DNA of 64,000 bases, taken from positions 124,001 to 188,000 of the forward strand of contig DASWNX010000040.1 in the NCBI GenBank assembly GCA_036399055.1. Direction: 5' to 3'. Origin of the DNA: Jatrophihabitans sp. Its GTDB lineage: Bacteria; Actinomycetota; Actinomycetes; Mycobacteriales; Jatrophihabitantaceae. Made by a program: the position numbers and the translations under genes. The notes beneath the pieces were generated by a model. The model had not been told where the DNA came from and did not search any database. It was given only the letters and a program-made list of their open reading frames with translations. This document shows, piece by piece, positions 1 through 7,872 of this stretch (position 1 is the stretch's first letter; each line of letters starts with the position of its first letter).

Positions 1-1624
1 CTGGCACGATCGGCGGCCCGGTCGAGACGTAGACGGTGACCACCGAGTCCCGCTTGACCTTGCTGGTCGGCTGGGGCTCGGTCCGGATCACCTTGCCGGG
101 GGCGAGCTTGCCAGTGCCGTCGGCGGCGTTGCGGCGGACCAGCCGCACCGGTATCTCGGCGAAGGACTGCTGGGCCTCGGCGTAGTCGCGGCCTGCGACC
201 TGCGGGACGGTGAACCGCTCGGCGCCGGAAGAGATCACCAGTCGCACGCTGCGTCCACCCAGCAGGTGGGTGCCCGCGTCGGGGTGGGTGCCCAGCACAG
301 CGCCCGCGGCGGCGGTCTCGGAGAACGCCTGGTCGACCGTCGGGTCGACGGTGAAGCCGGCGTCGCGCAGCTGTTGCACCGCCGTCGCCCGGCTGGCGCC
401 CGCCACCGTGGGCACCTCGTGATACCGCCCGACCGCCAGGTACCACGCGCCGTAGCCGGTGAGCAGCCCCAGCAGCAGCACGATCGTGACCACGACGGCG
501 GTCCGCCGCCGGTTGCGCCGGCGCCGGCTCGACGCGGGGCCGGCCCCGGGCGGCCGGTCGGCGCCTGCGGTGGCGCCGCCGGCACGCTGGGACCGGTCGA
601 GCTGGTGCACGGTGGTGTGCTGCAGATCGGTGGCGCCAGGCCGGGCCGGGGTCGGAGCGGTGGCCGAGCTCGCGGTGGCCGCACCGCCTTCGGGCAGCCG
701 AGTGATCCGCTGGGTGTCGGTGCTGACAGCGGCCGCGCCTGCGGTGTCCGGCCGGGGCGGCACGCCGAGCACCGGCAGGCCCAGGTCGATCCGGGCGTCG
801 TGCAGTTCGGCGAGCAGGGCGCCTGCGTCCAGCGGTCGACCGCCCGGTTCGCGGTTGGCGGCCCGCAGCACGATCTCGTCCAGCTGCGGGGGGATGCCCG
901 GCCGGCGGGTGGACGGCGCGGGCACGTCGGAGTTCACGTGCTGGTAGGCCACCGCCATCGCGCTGTCGCCGGTGTAGGGCGGCGCGCCGGTCAGCAGTTC
1001 GAACAGCACCACCCCGGCCGAGTAGACGTCGGAGCGGGCATCGGCTGACCCGCGCGAGATCTGCTCCGGCGGGCAGTAGGCGACGGTGCCCATCATCAAC
1101 CCGGTTCGGGTGCTGCTGGGGTCGGCCTCGATCGCCCGGGCCAGGCCGAAGTCCGCGACCTTCACCGCGCCGTCGTCGGACAGCAGGATGTTCTCGGGCT
1201 TGACGTCGCGGTGCACCAGGCCGGCCCGGTGCGCCGCGGCCAGCGCGCCCAGCACCGGCTCCATGATCGACACCGCCAGCGCCGGCGGCAGCGCGCCACG
1301 TTCGCGCAGCAGGTCGCGCAAGGTCCGCCCGCGCACCAGCTCCATCACCAGGAAGACATGCCCGTCGTCAGAACCCTGGTCATAGACGGCGACGGCGTTG
1401 AGGTGCGACAGCCTGGCCGCCACGCGTGCCTCACGGGCGAACCGGTCGGCGAACGCCGGGTCGGTGGACAGGGCAGCCGACATCACCTTGACCGCCACCG
1501 GGCGGTCAAGGCGCTCGTCCAGTGCGCTGTACACGGTCGACATGCCGCCCCGGGCGAGCTGGTGGAGTATCCGGTAGCGACCTTCCAGCACCCGGCCGAC
1601 GATCCGATCTCCAGCCGTCTGCAC
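1..1624 (-). CDS. PASTA-domain Ser/Thr protein kinase (C-terminus beyond the window)
   Basis: Transmembrane receptor-type Ser/Thr kinase that would phosphorylate cytoplasmic targets in response to cell-wall fragments. The reading frame stays open from GTG at 1624 to the window edge (541 codons), so the C-terminus is missing. Visible parts in order: glycine loop LARGGMSTVY, the VAIK-type lysine in RPVAVKV (K46), HRDVKPEN near residue 138, DFG in VADFGLAR, then a proline/threonine-rich linker, a basic stretch RRRRNRRRT and a membrane helix near residues 372-395. One complete PASTA repeat (from YHEVPTVAGASR) and most of a second (FTVPQVAGRDYAEAQ) lie outside. Next to an Rv2175c-like gene it occupies the place of mycobacterial pknL, but PknL, as I recall, lacks these repeats. 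The start is chosen because a TAGAAT -10 box ends 6 nt before GTG. Confidence 0.93.
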   Translation of the reverse strand, partial: MQTAGDRIVGRVLEGRYRILHQLARGGMSTVYSALDERLDRPVAVKVMSAALSTDPAFADRFAREARVAARLSHLNAVAVYDQGSDDGHVFLVMELVRGRTLRDLLRERGALPPALAVSIMEPVLGALAAAHRAGLVHRDVKPENILLSDDGAVKVADFGLARAIEADPSSTRTGLMMGTVAYCPPEQISRGSADARSDVYSAGVVLFELLTGAPPYTGDSAMAVAYQHVNSDVPAPSTRRPGIPPQLDEIVLRAANREPGGRPLDAGALLAELHDARIDLGLPVLGVPPRPDTAGAAAVSTDTQRITRLPEGGAATASSATAPTPARPGATDLQHTTVHQLDRSQRAGGATAGADRPPGAGPASSRRRRNRRRTAVVVTIVLLLGLLTGYGAWYLAVGRYHEVPTVAGASRATAVQQLRDAGFTVDPTVDQAFSETAAAGAVLGTHPDAGTHLLGGRSVRLVISSGAERFTVPQVAGRDYAEAQQSFAEIPVRLVRRNAADGTGKLAPGKVIRTEPQPTSKVKRDSVVTVYVSTGPPIVP

Positions 1625-1630
1625 ACCGCG

Positions 1631-1636
1631 ATTCTA
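1631..1636 (-). promoter_or_regulatory. -10 box of the kinase gene, leaderless arrangement
   Basis: On the minus strand TAGAAT is followed by six bases and then the GTG start at 1624, so the predicted transcription start falls on or next to the start codon. No Shine-Dalgarno sequence is present. No convincing -35 box was identified. Confidence 0.5.
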
Positions 1637-1697
1637 GGTGGCGGCCGATAGCGGCAGGGCATCGCCGCGCGGCGGGCGGCGCCCGCGATGGCGGCAG

Positions 1698-1703
1698 TAG
1701 GGT
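1698..1703 (+). promoter_or_regulatory. -10 box of the spermidine-synthase-like gene, leaderless arrangement
   Basis: TAGGGT is followed by seven bases (TGGGGGC) and the ATG at 1711, fitting TANNNT-N6-8-RTG leaderless promoters common in actinobacteria. It is divergent from the kinase promoter about 60 bp away, so both genes share one short intergenic region. Confidence 0.4.
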
Positions 1704-1710
1704 TGGGGGC

Positions 1711-2589
1711 ATGCCAGCGCAGGGCCGATCGCGGCGACGCGACAGCGCCCGGGGCGGCGATTCCGATCCCGTCGCGCCGCCGTCCCGGCCGCGGATCGAG
1801 CTGATCGCCGACACCGACCATCCCGGCGGCGCCATGCTGGTGATGGACGACGTCCGGCAGTCCTACGTCGACATCGACGACCCCACCTATCTGGACTTCG
1901 AGTACATCCAGTACTTCGCCAGCGTGCTGGCGACCCTGCCGGACGGCCCGCTGGCGGTCACCCACATCGGCGGCGGCGCCCTGACCATGGCGCGCTACCT
2001 GCAGGCCTGCCGGCCCGGCTCGCCGCAGATCGTTCTGGAGCCCGACACCGAGCTGACCGAGCTGGTCCGCCGCAGGCTGCCGTTGCCGCGTGATCACCGG
2101 ATCCGGATCAGGCCGCAGGACGGCCGCGCCGGCGTCAGCGCGCTGGCCGACGCCAGCGCCGACGTGGTGGTGCTCGACGCCTACGCCGACGGCCGGGTGC
2201 CGGCTGCCCTCACCACGCTGGAGTTCTTCACAGACGTCTCCCGGGTGCTCAAGGCCGACGGGCTGTTCCTGGCGAACCTGGTCGACGAGCCGGGCCTGCG
2301 CTACCTGGGGCGGGTGCTGGCCGGCCTGCGCGCGGTGTTCGGCGAGCTTGCCCTGGTCAGCTCCAACGACGTCCTCAAGGGCCGGCGGTTCGGCAACGTG
2401 GTGCTGGCCGCCTCGTCCACGCCGCTGGACGTGGACGAGCTGCGCCGCCAGATCGCCCGGCAGCCGTTTCCGGCCGGCGTCCGCGACGACGCGCAGCTGG
2501 CCGTTCGCCACGGCGCCGCCCGGCCCTGGACCGACGCGGACTCCTCGGTGTCGCCGGAGCCCGCCCGGGACGGCTGGCGGATTCGCTGA
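1711..2589 (+). CDS. Spermidine synthase-like SAM-dependent protein
   Basis: A 292-residue class I methyltransferase-fold protein of the spermidine synthase (SpeE-like) type. The nucleotide-binding loop appears as THIGGGALTMARYL; the acidic end of strand 2 is the E/D in LEPDTELTEL; a later segment VVVLDAYADGRVPAALTTLEFF corresponds to the D-x-Y region of spermidine synthases. Such stand-alone actinobacterial copies seldom have proven polyamine activity, so the substrate is unknown. The basic N-terminus (MPAQGRSRRRDS) is probably disordered. Start ATG 1711 is placed by the -10 box seven bases upstream; an open frame continues upstream but overlaps the kinase start. The Rv2175c-like gene follows after 24 bp and may be cotranscribed. 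Confidence 0.8.
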   Translation: MPAQGRSRRRDSARGGDSDPVAPPSRPRIELIADTDHPGGAMLVMDDVRQSYVDIDDPTYLDFEYIQYFASVLATLPDGPLAVTHIGGGALTMARYLQACRPGSPQIVLEPDTELTELVRRRLPLPRDHRIRIRPQDGRAGVSALADASADVVVLDAYADGRVPAALTTLEFFTDVSRVLKADGLFLANLVDEPGLRYLGRVLAGLRAVFGELALVSSNDVLKGRRFGNVVLAASSTPLDVDELRRQIARQPFPAGVRDDAQLAVRHGAARPWTDADSSVSPEPARDGWRIR

Positions 2590-2613
2590 CGGCGGCATGG
2601 CAGGCTTGGTGAC

Positions 2614-2952
2614 ATGCCAGAGGCGACCGAACTCATACCGCTGCCCGACGTTGCCGAGCTGCTCGGGATCCCGATCCTGAAAGTGCACCAGCTGATCAAG
2701 GACGGCCAGCTGGTGGTGACGACCGACGACCAGGGCCGCCGGGTGCTGCCCCGGGTGTTCGTGGCCGGCGGCGCCGTCCTCAAGAGCCTGCCGTCGGTGA
2801 TCACCCTGCTGCGCGACGGCGGGTACTCCGACGCCGAGATCATCGACTGGATGCTGCGGCCCGACGACTCGCTGCCCGGCACGCCGGCGCAGGCGCTGGC
2901 CGAGAACCGGGGCACCGAGATCAAGCGGCGGGCCCAGGCGGCGGCGTTCTGA
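2614..2952 (+). CDS. Rv2175c-family DNA-binding protein
   Basis: A 112-residue protein with an N-terminal helix-turn-helix (LPDVAELLGIPILKVHQLIK, about residues 8-29) followed by a C-terminal region shared with mycobacterial Rv2175c (LPSVITLLRDGGYSDAEIIDWML). In Mycobacterium the homologue is a DNA-binding protein phosphorylated by the neighbouring kinase PknL; here the nearest gene upstream but one is also a Ser/Thr kinase, so the pairing is conserved. Its stop codon overlaps an ATG (TGATG at 2950-2954) that would have coupled it to the next gene before a small duplication put that ATG out of frame (see the repeat at 2967). Confidence 0.85.
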   Translation: MPEATELIPLPDVAELLGIPILKVHQLIKDGQLVVTTDDQGRRVLPRVFVAGGAVLKSLPSVITLLRDGGYSDAEIIDWMLRPDDSLPGTPAQALAENRGTEIKRRAQAAAF

Positions 2953-2966
2953 TGAAAGAGCTGGCG

Positions 2967-3019
2967 GTGCGCCAGCTGAGCTGCCTGGCGACGCCGTGCG
3001 CCAGCTGAGCTACCTGGCG
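2967..3019 (+). repeat. 29-bp tandem duplication at the crtYc start
   Basis: A segment beginning GTGCGCCAGCTGAGCT occurs at 2967 and again at 2996, with one mismatch (G to A) over the first 24 bases. The 29-bp period is not a multiple of three. The ATG at 2952, which overlaps the stop of the preceding gene, therefore now opens only a 18-residue ORF ending at 3008, while the cyclase frame can start from the GTG of the second copy. Confidence 0.85.
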
Positions 3020-3358
3020 GTGCTGGCAGGCTGTCTGCTCGGCACCCTGCCGCTGGAACTGGTGCTGCGGGTCCGGGTCTACGCCCGGTGGCGCAGGCTG
3101 CTGGCAGCCCTCATCCCAGGCCTGGTGCTGGGGGTGACCTGGGATCAGTACGCGGTCCGCAACGGGCACTGGCACTTCGACCCGCGCTCGGTGATCGGCG
3201 TGAACCTGGCGGGCCTGCCGGTGGAAGAGGTGCTGTTCTTCCTGGTGATCCCGACCTGCGCGATCCTCACCCTGGAGGCGGTCGCCCGCCGCCGGCCCGG
3301 CTGGCTGATCGGCGACGAGCCGGCTGAGCCGGTCCTCCCGGACGACCCAGCGCGATGA
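2996..3358 (+). CDS. crtYc: Lycopene cyclase domain protein, CrtYc-like subunit
   Basis: Small integral membrane protein, 120 residues, about three helices, matching one half of the heterodimeric actinobacterial lycopene beta/epsilon cyclase that closes the rings of lycopene. The family signature Pro-x-Glu-Glu is visible in GLPVEEVLFFLVIPT near residue 75, and the tryptophan/histidine-rich stretch WDQYAVRNGHWHFDP is typical. The stop overlaps the ATG of the partner gene (ATGA). The start is uncertain: GTG 2996 lies in the second copy of a tandem duplication and has no Shine-Dalgarno; the short ORF from ATG 2952 ends 10 bp inside it, so termination-reinitiation is possible. No other carotenoid genes apart from the prenyl synthase at 5.3-6.4 kb are present. 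Confidence 0.8.
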   Translation: MRQLSYLAVLAGCLLGTLPLELVLRVRVYARWRRLLAALIPGLVLGVTWDQYAVRNGHWHFDPRSVIGVNLAGLPVEEVLFFLVIPTCAILTLEAVARRRPGWLIGDEPAEPVLPDDPAR

Positions 3359-3771
3359 CCTACACCTGGCTGGTCGGCTTAGCCCTGCTCGCAGCGGCTG
3401 CCTGCGACCTCGTCCTGCTCAGGACGAGGCTGCTGGGCCGCAAGTCGTTCTGGGTCGCCTACGCCATCATGGTGAGCTTCCAGCTGCTGGTGAACGGGCT
3501 GCTGACCGGCCTGCGCATCGTCCAGTACGACCCGGACACCATCCTCGGCCCGAGGCTGGCCTACGCCCCGGTGGAGGATCTCGGCTTCGGTTTCGCGCTG
3601 ATCCTGCTCACCCTGTCGTGCTGGGTGGCGCTGGGACGGCGTGCGGCGAGGATGGGCGCTCGGGCAAGCGCCGCACGACCGGGCCGAGCAGGGCCCGGGT
3701 CGCCAGCACGGTGGCCAGCACGGCCAGGACGTAGACCGCCATCTCCAGGCTCGAGCCCATCGGACGGGTGA
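3355..3771 (+). CDS. crtYd: Lycopene cyclase domain protein, CrtYd-like subunit
   Basis: Second half of the split lycopene cyclase, 138 residues, with three predicted membrane helices and the family motif Pro-x-Glu-Asp in YAPVEDLGFGFALILL near residue 68. It is translationally coupled to crtYc through ATGA at 3355. The recognisable domain ends around residue 97 (CWVALGRRAARMG); the remaining 40 residues are Arg/Pro/Gly-rich and are encoded antisense to the 3' end of the convergent mannosyltransferase gene, a 164-bp tail-to-tail overlap. The tail may simply be read-through before the next stop codon. Confidence 0.8.
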   Translation: MTYTWLVGLALLAAAACDLVLLRTRLLGRKSFWVAYAIMVSFQLLVNGLLTGLRIVQYDPDTILGPRLAYAPVEDLGFGFALILLTLSCWVALGRRAARMGARASAARPGRAGPGSPARWPARPGRRPPSPGSSPSDG

Positions 3772-5233
3772 GCAGGGTCAGCGCGATCGAGGCGGTGGCG
3801 ATCCAGCCCAGCTGCCGGGGAGCGAGCAGGAACACCGCCGCGATGGTCAGCGACCAGCTGAAGTACCAGGGCTGGACGGCCGGACCCAGCACCACCACGC
3901 TGGCCAGGGCGAGCGCCAGCAGCTTGAGGGCCGGCCCGCGCACCGCCCGGCACCACAGCGCCACCAGCAACAGCCCGCTGACGATCAGGCCGACATTGCG
4001 GAAGTCGCGCACCGTGCCGTCCACCAGCGTGCCGGCGTGCGCGGCGCCGATCGTGGCCCGGTAGCCCACGGCCAGCATCGTCGGGATCGACATGAAGTTG
4101 ATCACCGGCACCCCGGAGCTGACCTGCCGTGCCCAGCCCAGGCCGACACCGGCGACCAGCGACACCGCCGCGAACACCGGCACCGCGACCGCCGCGGCGA
4201 TAAGGCAGTGCCTGACCCAGTCCCGTGGGCGCAGCGCGGACCGGCCCGCGCCCGTGCGGCCGCTGAGGTAGATCGGCACCGCGAAGGCCACCGCCACCAG
4301 TCCGGGTGACTTCACCGCCGCCGCCAACGTCATCAGCGCCACCCCGGCGACCAGGTCACGCAAGCCGGCTTCAGACCGCGACACCAGCACCAGCCCGGCC
4401 ACGATCAGCGCCACCATCACGGCGTCGTTGTGCCCGCCGCCGACCGCGTGCACCAGGATCAGCGGGTTGCCGATCGCCAGCCACAAGGCCAGGTCGGCGC
4501 GCTTGCCGTAGCGGTTGGCCAGCACCGGCAGCAACCGGGCGGTGAGCACGATCGCGGCGAAGGGCAGCAACCGCAGCAGCAACACGCTGATCAGCGCGTG
4601 GTCACCGGTCAGCGCGGCGACCCACTTGGAGACCGCCACCCACAGCGGGCCGTATGGCGAGGGCGTGTCGACCCACTTCCAGGCGACGTTGTCCAGGAAC
4701 TTGCCCAGATCCACGGCCGGCAGGTCGGCCGGGGTGGTGGTGTAGGGGTCCAATCCGGCCTGGGCCAGCTGGGCCTGGGCGGCGTAGCTGTAGAGATCGG
4801 AACTGGCCAGCGGCATCCCGCACACCAGCGGCACGCTCCAGCCGATCAGCATGCGGCGCAGTGCAGACGTCGGAACCAGCTGAGCGGTGCTGGCCCGCTC
4901 GCCGCGGGTCGAGCCGGTCAACAGTAACCGGCCCAGCAGCAGCCAGGCGATCACCACCAGGACCAGGCCGAGGTAGTGCAGGGCAAGAGCGGCGTGCAGG
5001 CCGGGCTGGCCGTGCCGCAGCAGGCCCAGCACCGGTATCAAGCGGGTGGGGTCGTTGGCGGGCAGCGCGCCGGCGCCGAAGCTGCCCAACGCGATCATCA
5101 CGGTGCCCAGCAGGCCGGCCCGCCCGATCTCGCGCAGACCCCAGCCCTCGACTGCCCGGGAGAACCAGCGCAGGCTCACCGGCGCTGGCGGCGGCGCCGG
5201 TAGCTCTCGCTGGGCGCTGGCAGTCACCCTCAC
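3608..5233 (-). CDS. Polyprenol-phosphomannose-dependent alpha-1,6-mannosyltransferase (MptA/MptB family)
   Basis: A polytopic 541-residue membrane glycosyltransferase of the GT-C type, which in mycobacteria and corynebacteria extends the alpha-1,6 mannan backbone of lipomannan using decaprenyl-phosphomannose outside the membrane. More than ten hydrophobic segments are visible, and the first extracytoplasmic loop has the typical SSDLYSYAAQAQLAQAGLDPY with acidic residues expected at the active site, followed by DTPSPYGPLW. Position next to an Rv2175c homologue and a prenyl synthase equals that of Rv2174 (mptA); MptA and MptB cannot be told apart here. GTG 5233 is the start used; no clear ribosome site. 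It is transcribed with the prenyl synthase upstream, 24 bp away. Confidence 0.85.
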   Translation of the reverse strand: MRVTASAQRELPAPPPAPVSLRWFSRAVEGWGLREIGRAGLLGTVMIALGSFGAGALPANDPTRLIPVLGLLRHGQPGLHAALALHYLGLVLVVIAWLLLGRLLLTGSTRGERASTAQLVPTSALRRMLIGWSVPLVCGMPLASSDLYSYAAQAQLAQAGLDPYTTTPADLPAVDLGKFLDNVAWKWVDTPSPYGPLWVAVSKWVAALTGDHALISVLLLRLLPFAAIVLTARLLPVLANRYGKRADLALWLAIGNPLILVHAVGGGHNDAVMVALIVAGLVLVSRSEAGLRDLVAGVALMTLAAAVKSPGLVAVAFAVPIYLSGRTGAGRSALRPRDWVRHCLIAAAVAVPVFAAVSLVAGVGLGWARQVSSGVPVINFMSIPTMLAVGYRATIGAAHAGTLVDGTVRDFRNVGLIVSGLLLVALWCRAVRGPALKLLALALASVVVLGPAVQPWYFSWSLTIAAVFLLAPRQLGWIATASIALTLLTRPMGSSLEMAVYVLAVLATVLATRALLGPVVRRLPERPSSPHAVPAPPSTTG

Positions 5234-5257
5234 ATCGTGGCAGATCAGGCCAGGACG

Positions 5258-6361
5258 CTACGACGTTCGGTGCGCGGCGGCTTGGGCGAGTCGCAGCAGC
5301 GCTTGCGCCGCGGCCGGCTGCAGTGGACCGGCGGCCAGGCAGCGAGCCGCCTCACCGGCCCGTTCGCTGATCCGCTGCTCCACCTGCTGCTGGGCGCCGG
5401 TCTGCCGCAGCACCTCGCGCAACTGCGCCACGCCGGCCGGGGTCAGCCCCGGATCACCGACACCGGCCTGCAGCAGCGCCCGTTGGAACCGGTCCGCCGC
5501 CTGGAAGGCCAGCGCCATCAGCAGGGTCCGCTTACCCTCCCGCAGGTCATCGCCGGCGGGCTTGCCGGTCTGGGACGGGTCGCCGAACACCCCGAGCAGG
5601 TCATCGCGCAGCTGGAAGGCCTCGCCGATCAACAGCCCGTAGGCCGACAGCACGCCGACCAGCTCGGCTGACCCGCCGGCCGCGCCGGCGCCGAGCAGCA
5701 ACGGCCGTTGCACGGTGTACTTGCTGGTCTTGAACTCGACCACCCGCAACGCCTCGTCCGGGTCGAAGGCGCCACGAGCCTGGGCCAGCATGTCCAGGAA
5801 CTGCCCGGCGACGACCTCGGTGCGCATCAGGTCGAACTGGTCGGTGGCGACCCTGGCGCGGTCGTGGGGCAGGCCGCCGATGGCGGCGGTGAACAACTCC
5901 TCCGACCAGGACAGCAGCAGGTCTCCCAGCAGGATCGCGCTGGCCGCGCCGAAGGCCTGCCCTGAGCCGGACCAGCCTTGCTCGCGATGGAACTGGCCGA
6001 ACCGGATGTGGGCCGCCGGCTGACCGCGGCGGGTGTCGGAGCTGTCCATCACGTCGTCGTGCACCAGCGCGCAGGCGTGCAGGAGCTCCAGGCTGGCAGC
6101 GGCCCGCACCAGCTCGGGCTCACCGGCTGCCGCCTCCGGCTGGACGCAGCGCCACCCCCAATAGGCGAAAGTCGGACGTATCCGCTTGCCGCCGGTCAGC
6201 ACCGCGGCTCGGACGGCCTGGGCCAGCACGTCGAGGTCGGCCGAGACCTGGGTCAGCAGCCCGATCCGCTCGGTGAGAAAAGAGGACAGCTCGGCAGTGA
6301 TCCGTTCGGTCAGCGTGCCGGTGGGGCTCGGGTCCACACGCTCAGCCACAGCCGCGGACAT
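5258..6361 (-). CDS. Polyprenyl (geranylgeranyl-type) diphosphate synthase
   Basis: Trans-prenyltransferase that condenses isopentenyl diphosphate onto allylic diphosphates. The first aspartate-rich motif is HDDVMD, preceded by ELLHACALV; the chain-extension region GGKRIRP is present near the N-terminus; the second aspartate motif reads QLRDDLLGVFGD, with Gly where many enzymes have Asp. Length of about 367 residues is normal. It is the Rv2173 (idsA2) equivalent and could supply lipid carrier for the adjacent mannosyltransferase or geranylgeranyl units for carotenoids. Possible starts are ATG 6370, ATG 6361 and GTG 6349; a minus-strand TAATGT box ends eight bases before GTG 6349, favouring that leaderless start. 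It is head-to-head with metF. Confidence 0.9.
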   Translation of the reverse strand: MSAAVAERVDPSPTGTLTERITAELSSFLTERIGLLTQVSADLDVLAQAVRAAVLTGGKRIRPTFAYWGWRCVQPEAAAGEPELVRAAASLELLHACALVHDDVMDSSDTRRGQPAAHIRFGQFHREQGWSGSGQAFGAASAILLGDLLLSWSEELFTAAIGGLPHDRARVATDQFDLMRTEVVAGQFLDMLAQARGAFDPDEALRVVEFKTSKYTVQRPLLLGAGAAGGSAELVGVLSAYGLLIGEAFQLRDDLLGVFGDPSQTGKPAGDDLREGKRTLLMALAFQAADRFQRALLQAGVGDPGLTPAGVAQLREVLRQTGAQQQVEQRISERAGEAARCLAAGPLQPAAAQALLRLAQAAAHRTS

Positions 6362-6367
6362 TACCCT
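6358..6367. promoter_or_regulatory. Overlapping divergent -10 boxes for metF and the prenyl synthase
   Basis: The ten bases ACATTACCCT hold two candidate -10 boxes. On the plus strand TACCCT (6362-6367) stands six bases before the metF ATG. On the minus strand TAATGT (6363-6358) stands eight bases before GTG 6349 of the prenyl synthase. The boxes share two base pairs, so both promoters could not be occupied at once. Promoter calls are inference from TANNNT-N6-8-RTG spacing. Confidence 0.4.
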
Positions 6368-6373
6368 CATGGC

Positions 6374-7261
6374 ATGACACGCACGGTTCGGGACTGCTTC
6401 AACACCGGCAGGCCGACGTTCTCCTTCGAGTTCTTCCCGCCCAAGACCCCGGAGGATCACCGGCTGCTGTGGACCACGATCCGCGAGCTGGAGTCATTGC
6501 GCCCGGACTTCGTCTCGGTCACTTATGGGGCCGGCGGCGCCACTCGTGACCGCACCATCGAGATCACCGAGCGGATCGCCAGCGACACCACCCTGCTGCC
6601 GGTGGCGCACCTGACCGCGGTAGGCCATTCCGTAGCCGAGATCCGCGCCATCGTGGGGCGGCTGGCTGACGCCGGCATCTCCAATGTCCTGGCACTGCGC
6701 GGTGATCCGCCGGGCAACCCGCTGGGCGAGTGGGTCTCACACCCTGAGGGCCTCAGCTACGCCGGTGACCTGGTGGGCTTGCTGCGCTCGCACGGCGACT
6801 TCACCGTCGGGGTGGCTGCCTTTCCCTACAAGCACCCGCGGTCGGAGTCGATCGAGCAGGACACCCTGCGCTTCGTGGAGAAGTGCCGTCGCGGCGCCGA
6901 CTACGCGATCACCCAGATGTTCTTCGAGCCCGAGCCCTACCTGCGGCTGCGCGACCGGGTGGCGGCCGCCGGCTGCGATGTGCCGATCATCGCCGGGCTG
7001 ATGCCGGTCACGAACATGGGCACCATCGACCGCTCCGAGCAGTTCACCGGCGCGCCGTTTCCGGCGGACCTGGGCGCCCGGTTCGCCAAGATCGCCGATG
7101 ATCCGAAGGCGGTGCGCGAGCTGGGCATCTCCGAGACCTCCAAGCTGGCGCAGCGGTTGATCGAGGAGGGCGTTCCGGGAATTCACTTCTACACCCTGAA
7201 CCGGTCGCGGGCGACTCGGGAGGTGTGGGCCAACCTGATGTCCGGGGCGGTCAGCGACTGA
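6374..7261 (+). CDS. metF: Methylenetetrahydrofolate reductase
   Basis: Flavoenzyme that reduces 5,10-methylene-tetrahydrofolate to 5-methyl-tetrahydrofolate, the methyl donor for methionine synthesis. The 295-residue barrel shows the N-terminal FSFEFFPPKTPED with the catalytic Glu, the TYGAGGATRDRT segment, the conserved LRGDPP in NVLALRGDPPGN, and AITQMFFEPEPY. Length matches the family. ATG 6374 follows a TACCCT box by six bases, so the transcript is probably leaderless. The 3' end overlaps the convergent GNAT gene by 11 bp. Mycobacteria have a distant MTHFR-like gene at the same place (Rv2172c). Confidence 0.95.
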   Translation: MTRTVRDCFNTGRPTFSFEFFPPKTPEDHRLLWTTIRELESLRPDFVSVTYGAGGATRDRTIEITERIASDTTLLPVAHLTAVGHSVAEIRAIVGRLADAGISNVLALRGDPPGNPLGEWVSHPEGLSYAGDLVGLLRSHGDFTVGVAAFPYKHPRSESIEQDTLRFVEKCRRGADYAITQMFFEPEPYLRLRDRVAAAGCDVPIIAGLMPVTNMGTIDRSEQFTGAPFPADLGARFAKIADDPKAVRELGISETSKLAQRLIEEGVPGIHFYTLNRSRATREVWANLMSGAVSD

Positions 7262-7862
7262 GCGCGGTGGGTTCCTCGGACCCGGCGCCGGTCGGCGGTG
7301 GGAACGGCAGCAGGGCGCCGAGCACGCCGAAGGGGCGGTGGTCGCCGGGAAACAGGTGGTTGCGGGCCAGGTCGTAGAAGCCCATCCGGCGGTACAGCCG
7401 CCAGGCCCGGTTCTCGCCCTCGGGTGTCGAGAGCACCATCGTCCGGTGCGGCAGGCCGTCGGCCAGCGATCGCAGCAGCCGCTCGCCGAGGCCGGTCCCC
7501 TGCGCGGGCGGTGTGACGTGCAGCTCCGAGAGCTCGAAGGCGTGGCCCAACCAGTGCTCGGTGTCGCCGGAGATGGCGCGCGTGACCAGGTCATGCCACC
7601 ACTGGCCGGGCAGGCTGGTGTAGCCGTAACCGAAGCCGAGCATCTTTCCCTCGGCGTTCAGCGCCGCCCGGAAGCGGAACGAGTCGAAGCTGGCGTGCCG
7701 CATCAGGTGGGTGCCGCGCTGTGGCCCGCTGGAGGAGGGGTATCCCATCGCGGCGACGTAGATCGCCATCGCCTCGCTCAGCCGGGCCGGCAGGTCCGAG
7801 CGGGGCACGTCGACGATCGCGATCGTCGACGCGCCGCCGCCGGCGCGGGTTGGCTCTGCCAT
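7251..7862 (-). CDS. GNAT-family N-acetyltransferase
   Basis: A 203-residue acetyltransferase of the GCN5-related family. The acetyl-CoA pyrophosphate loop is seen in LHVTPPAQGTGLGERLLRSLADG, followed by VLSTPEGENRAWRLYRRMGFYD, the usual motif B/C with Asn and Tyr positions. The substrate is unknown; mycobacterial Rv2170 occupies the same place. The start ATG 7862 overlaps the end of the YbaK gene region (stop at 7873) with 10 bp between them, so the two are likely one transcript. Confidence 0.85.
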   Translation of the reverse strand: MAEPTRAGGGASTIAIVDVPRSDLPARLSEAMAIYVAAMGYPSSSGPQRGTHLMRHASFDSFRFRAALNAEGKMLGFGYGYTSLPGQWWHDLVTRAISGDTEHWLGHAFELSELHVTPPAQGTGLGERLLRSLADGLPHRTMVLSTPEGENRAWRLYRRMGFYDLARNHLFPGDHRPFGVLGALLPFPPPTGAGSEEPTALSR

Positions 7863-7872
7863 GACCAGCAGA

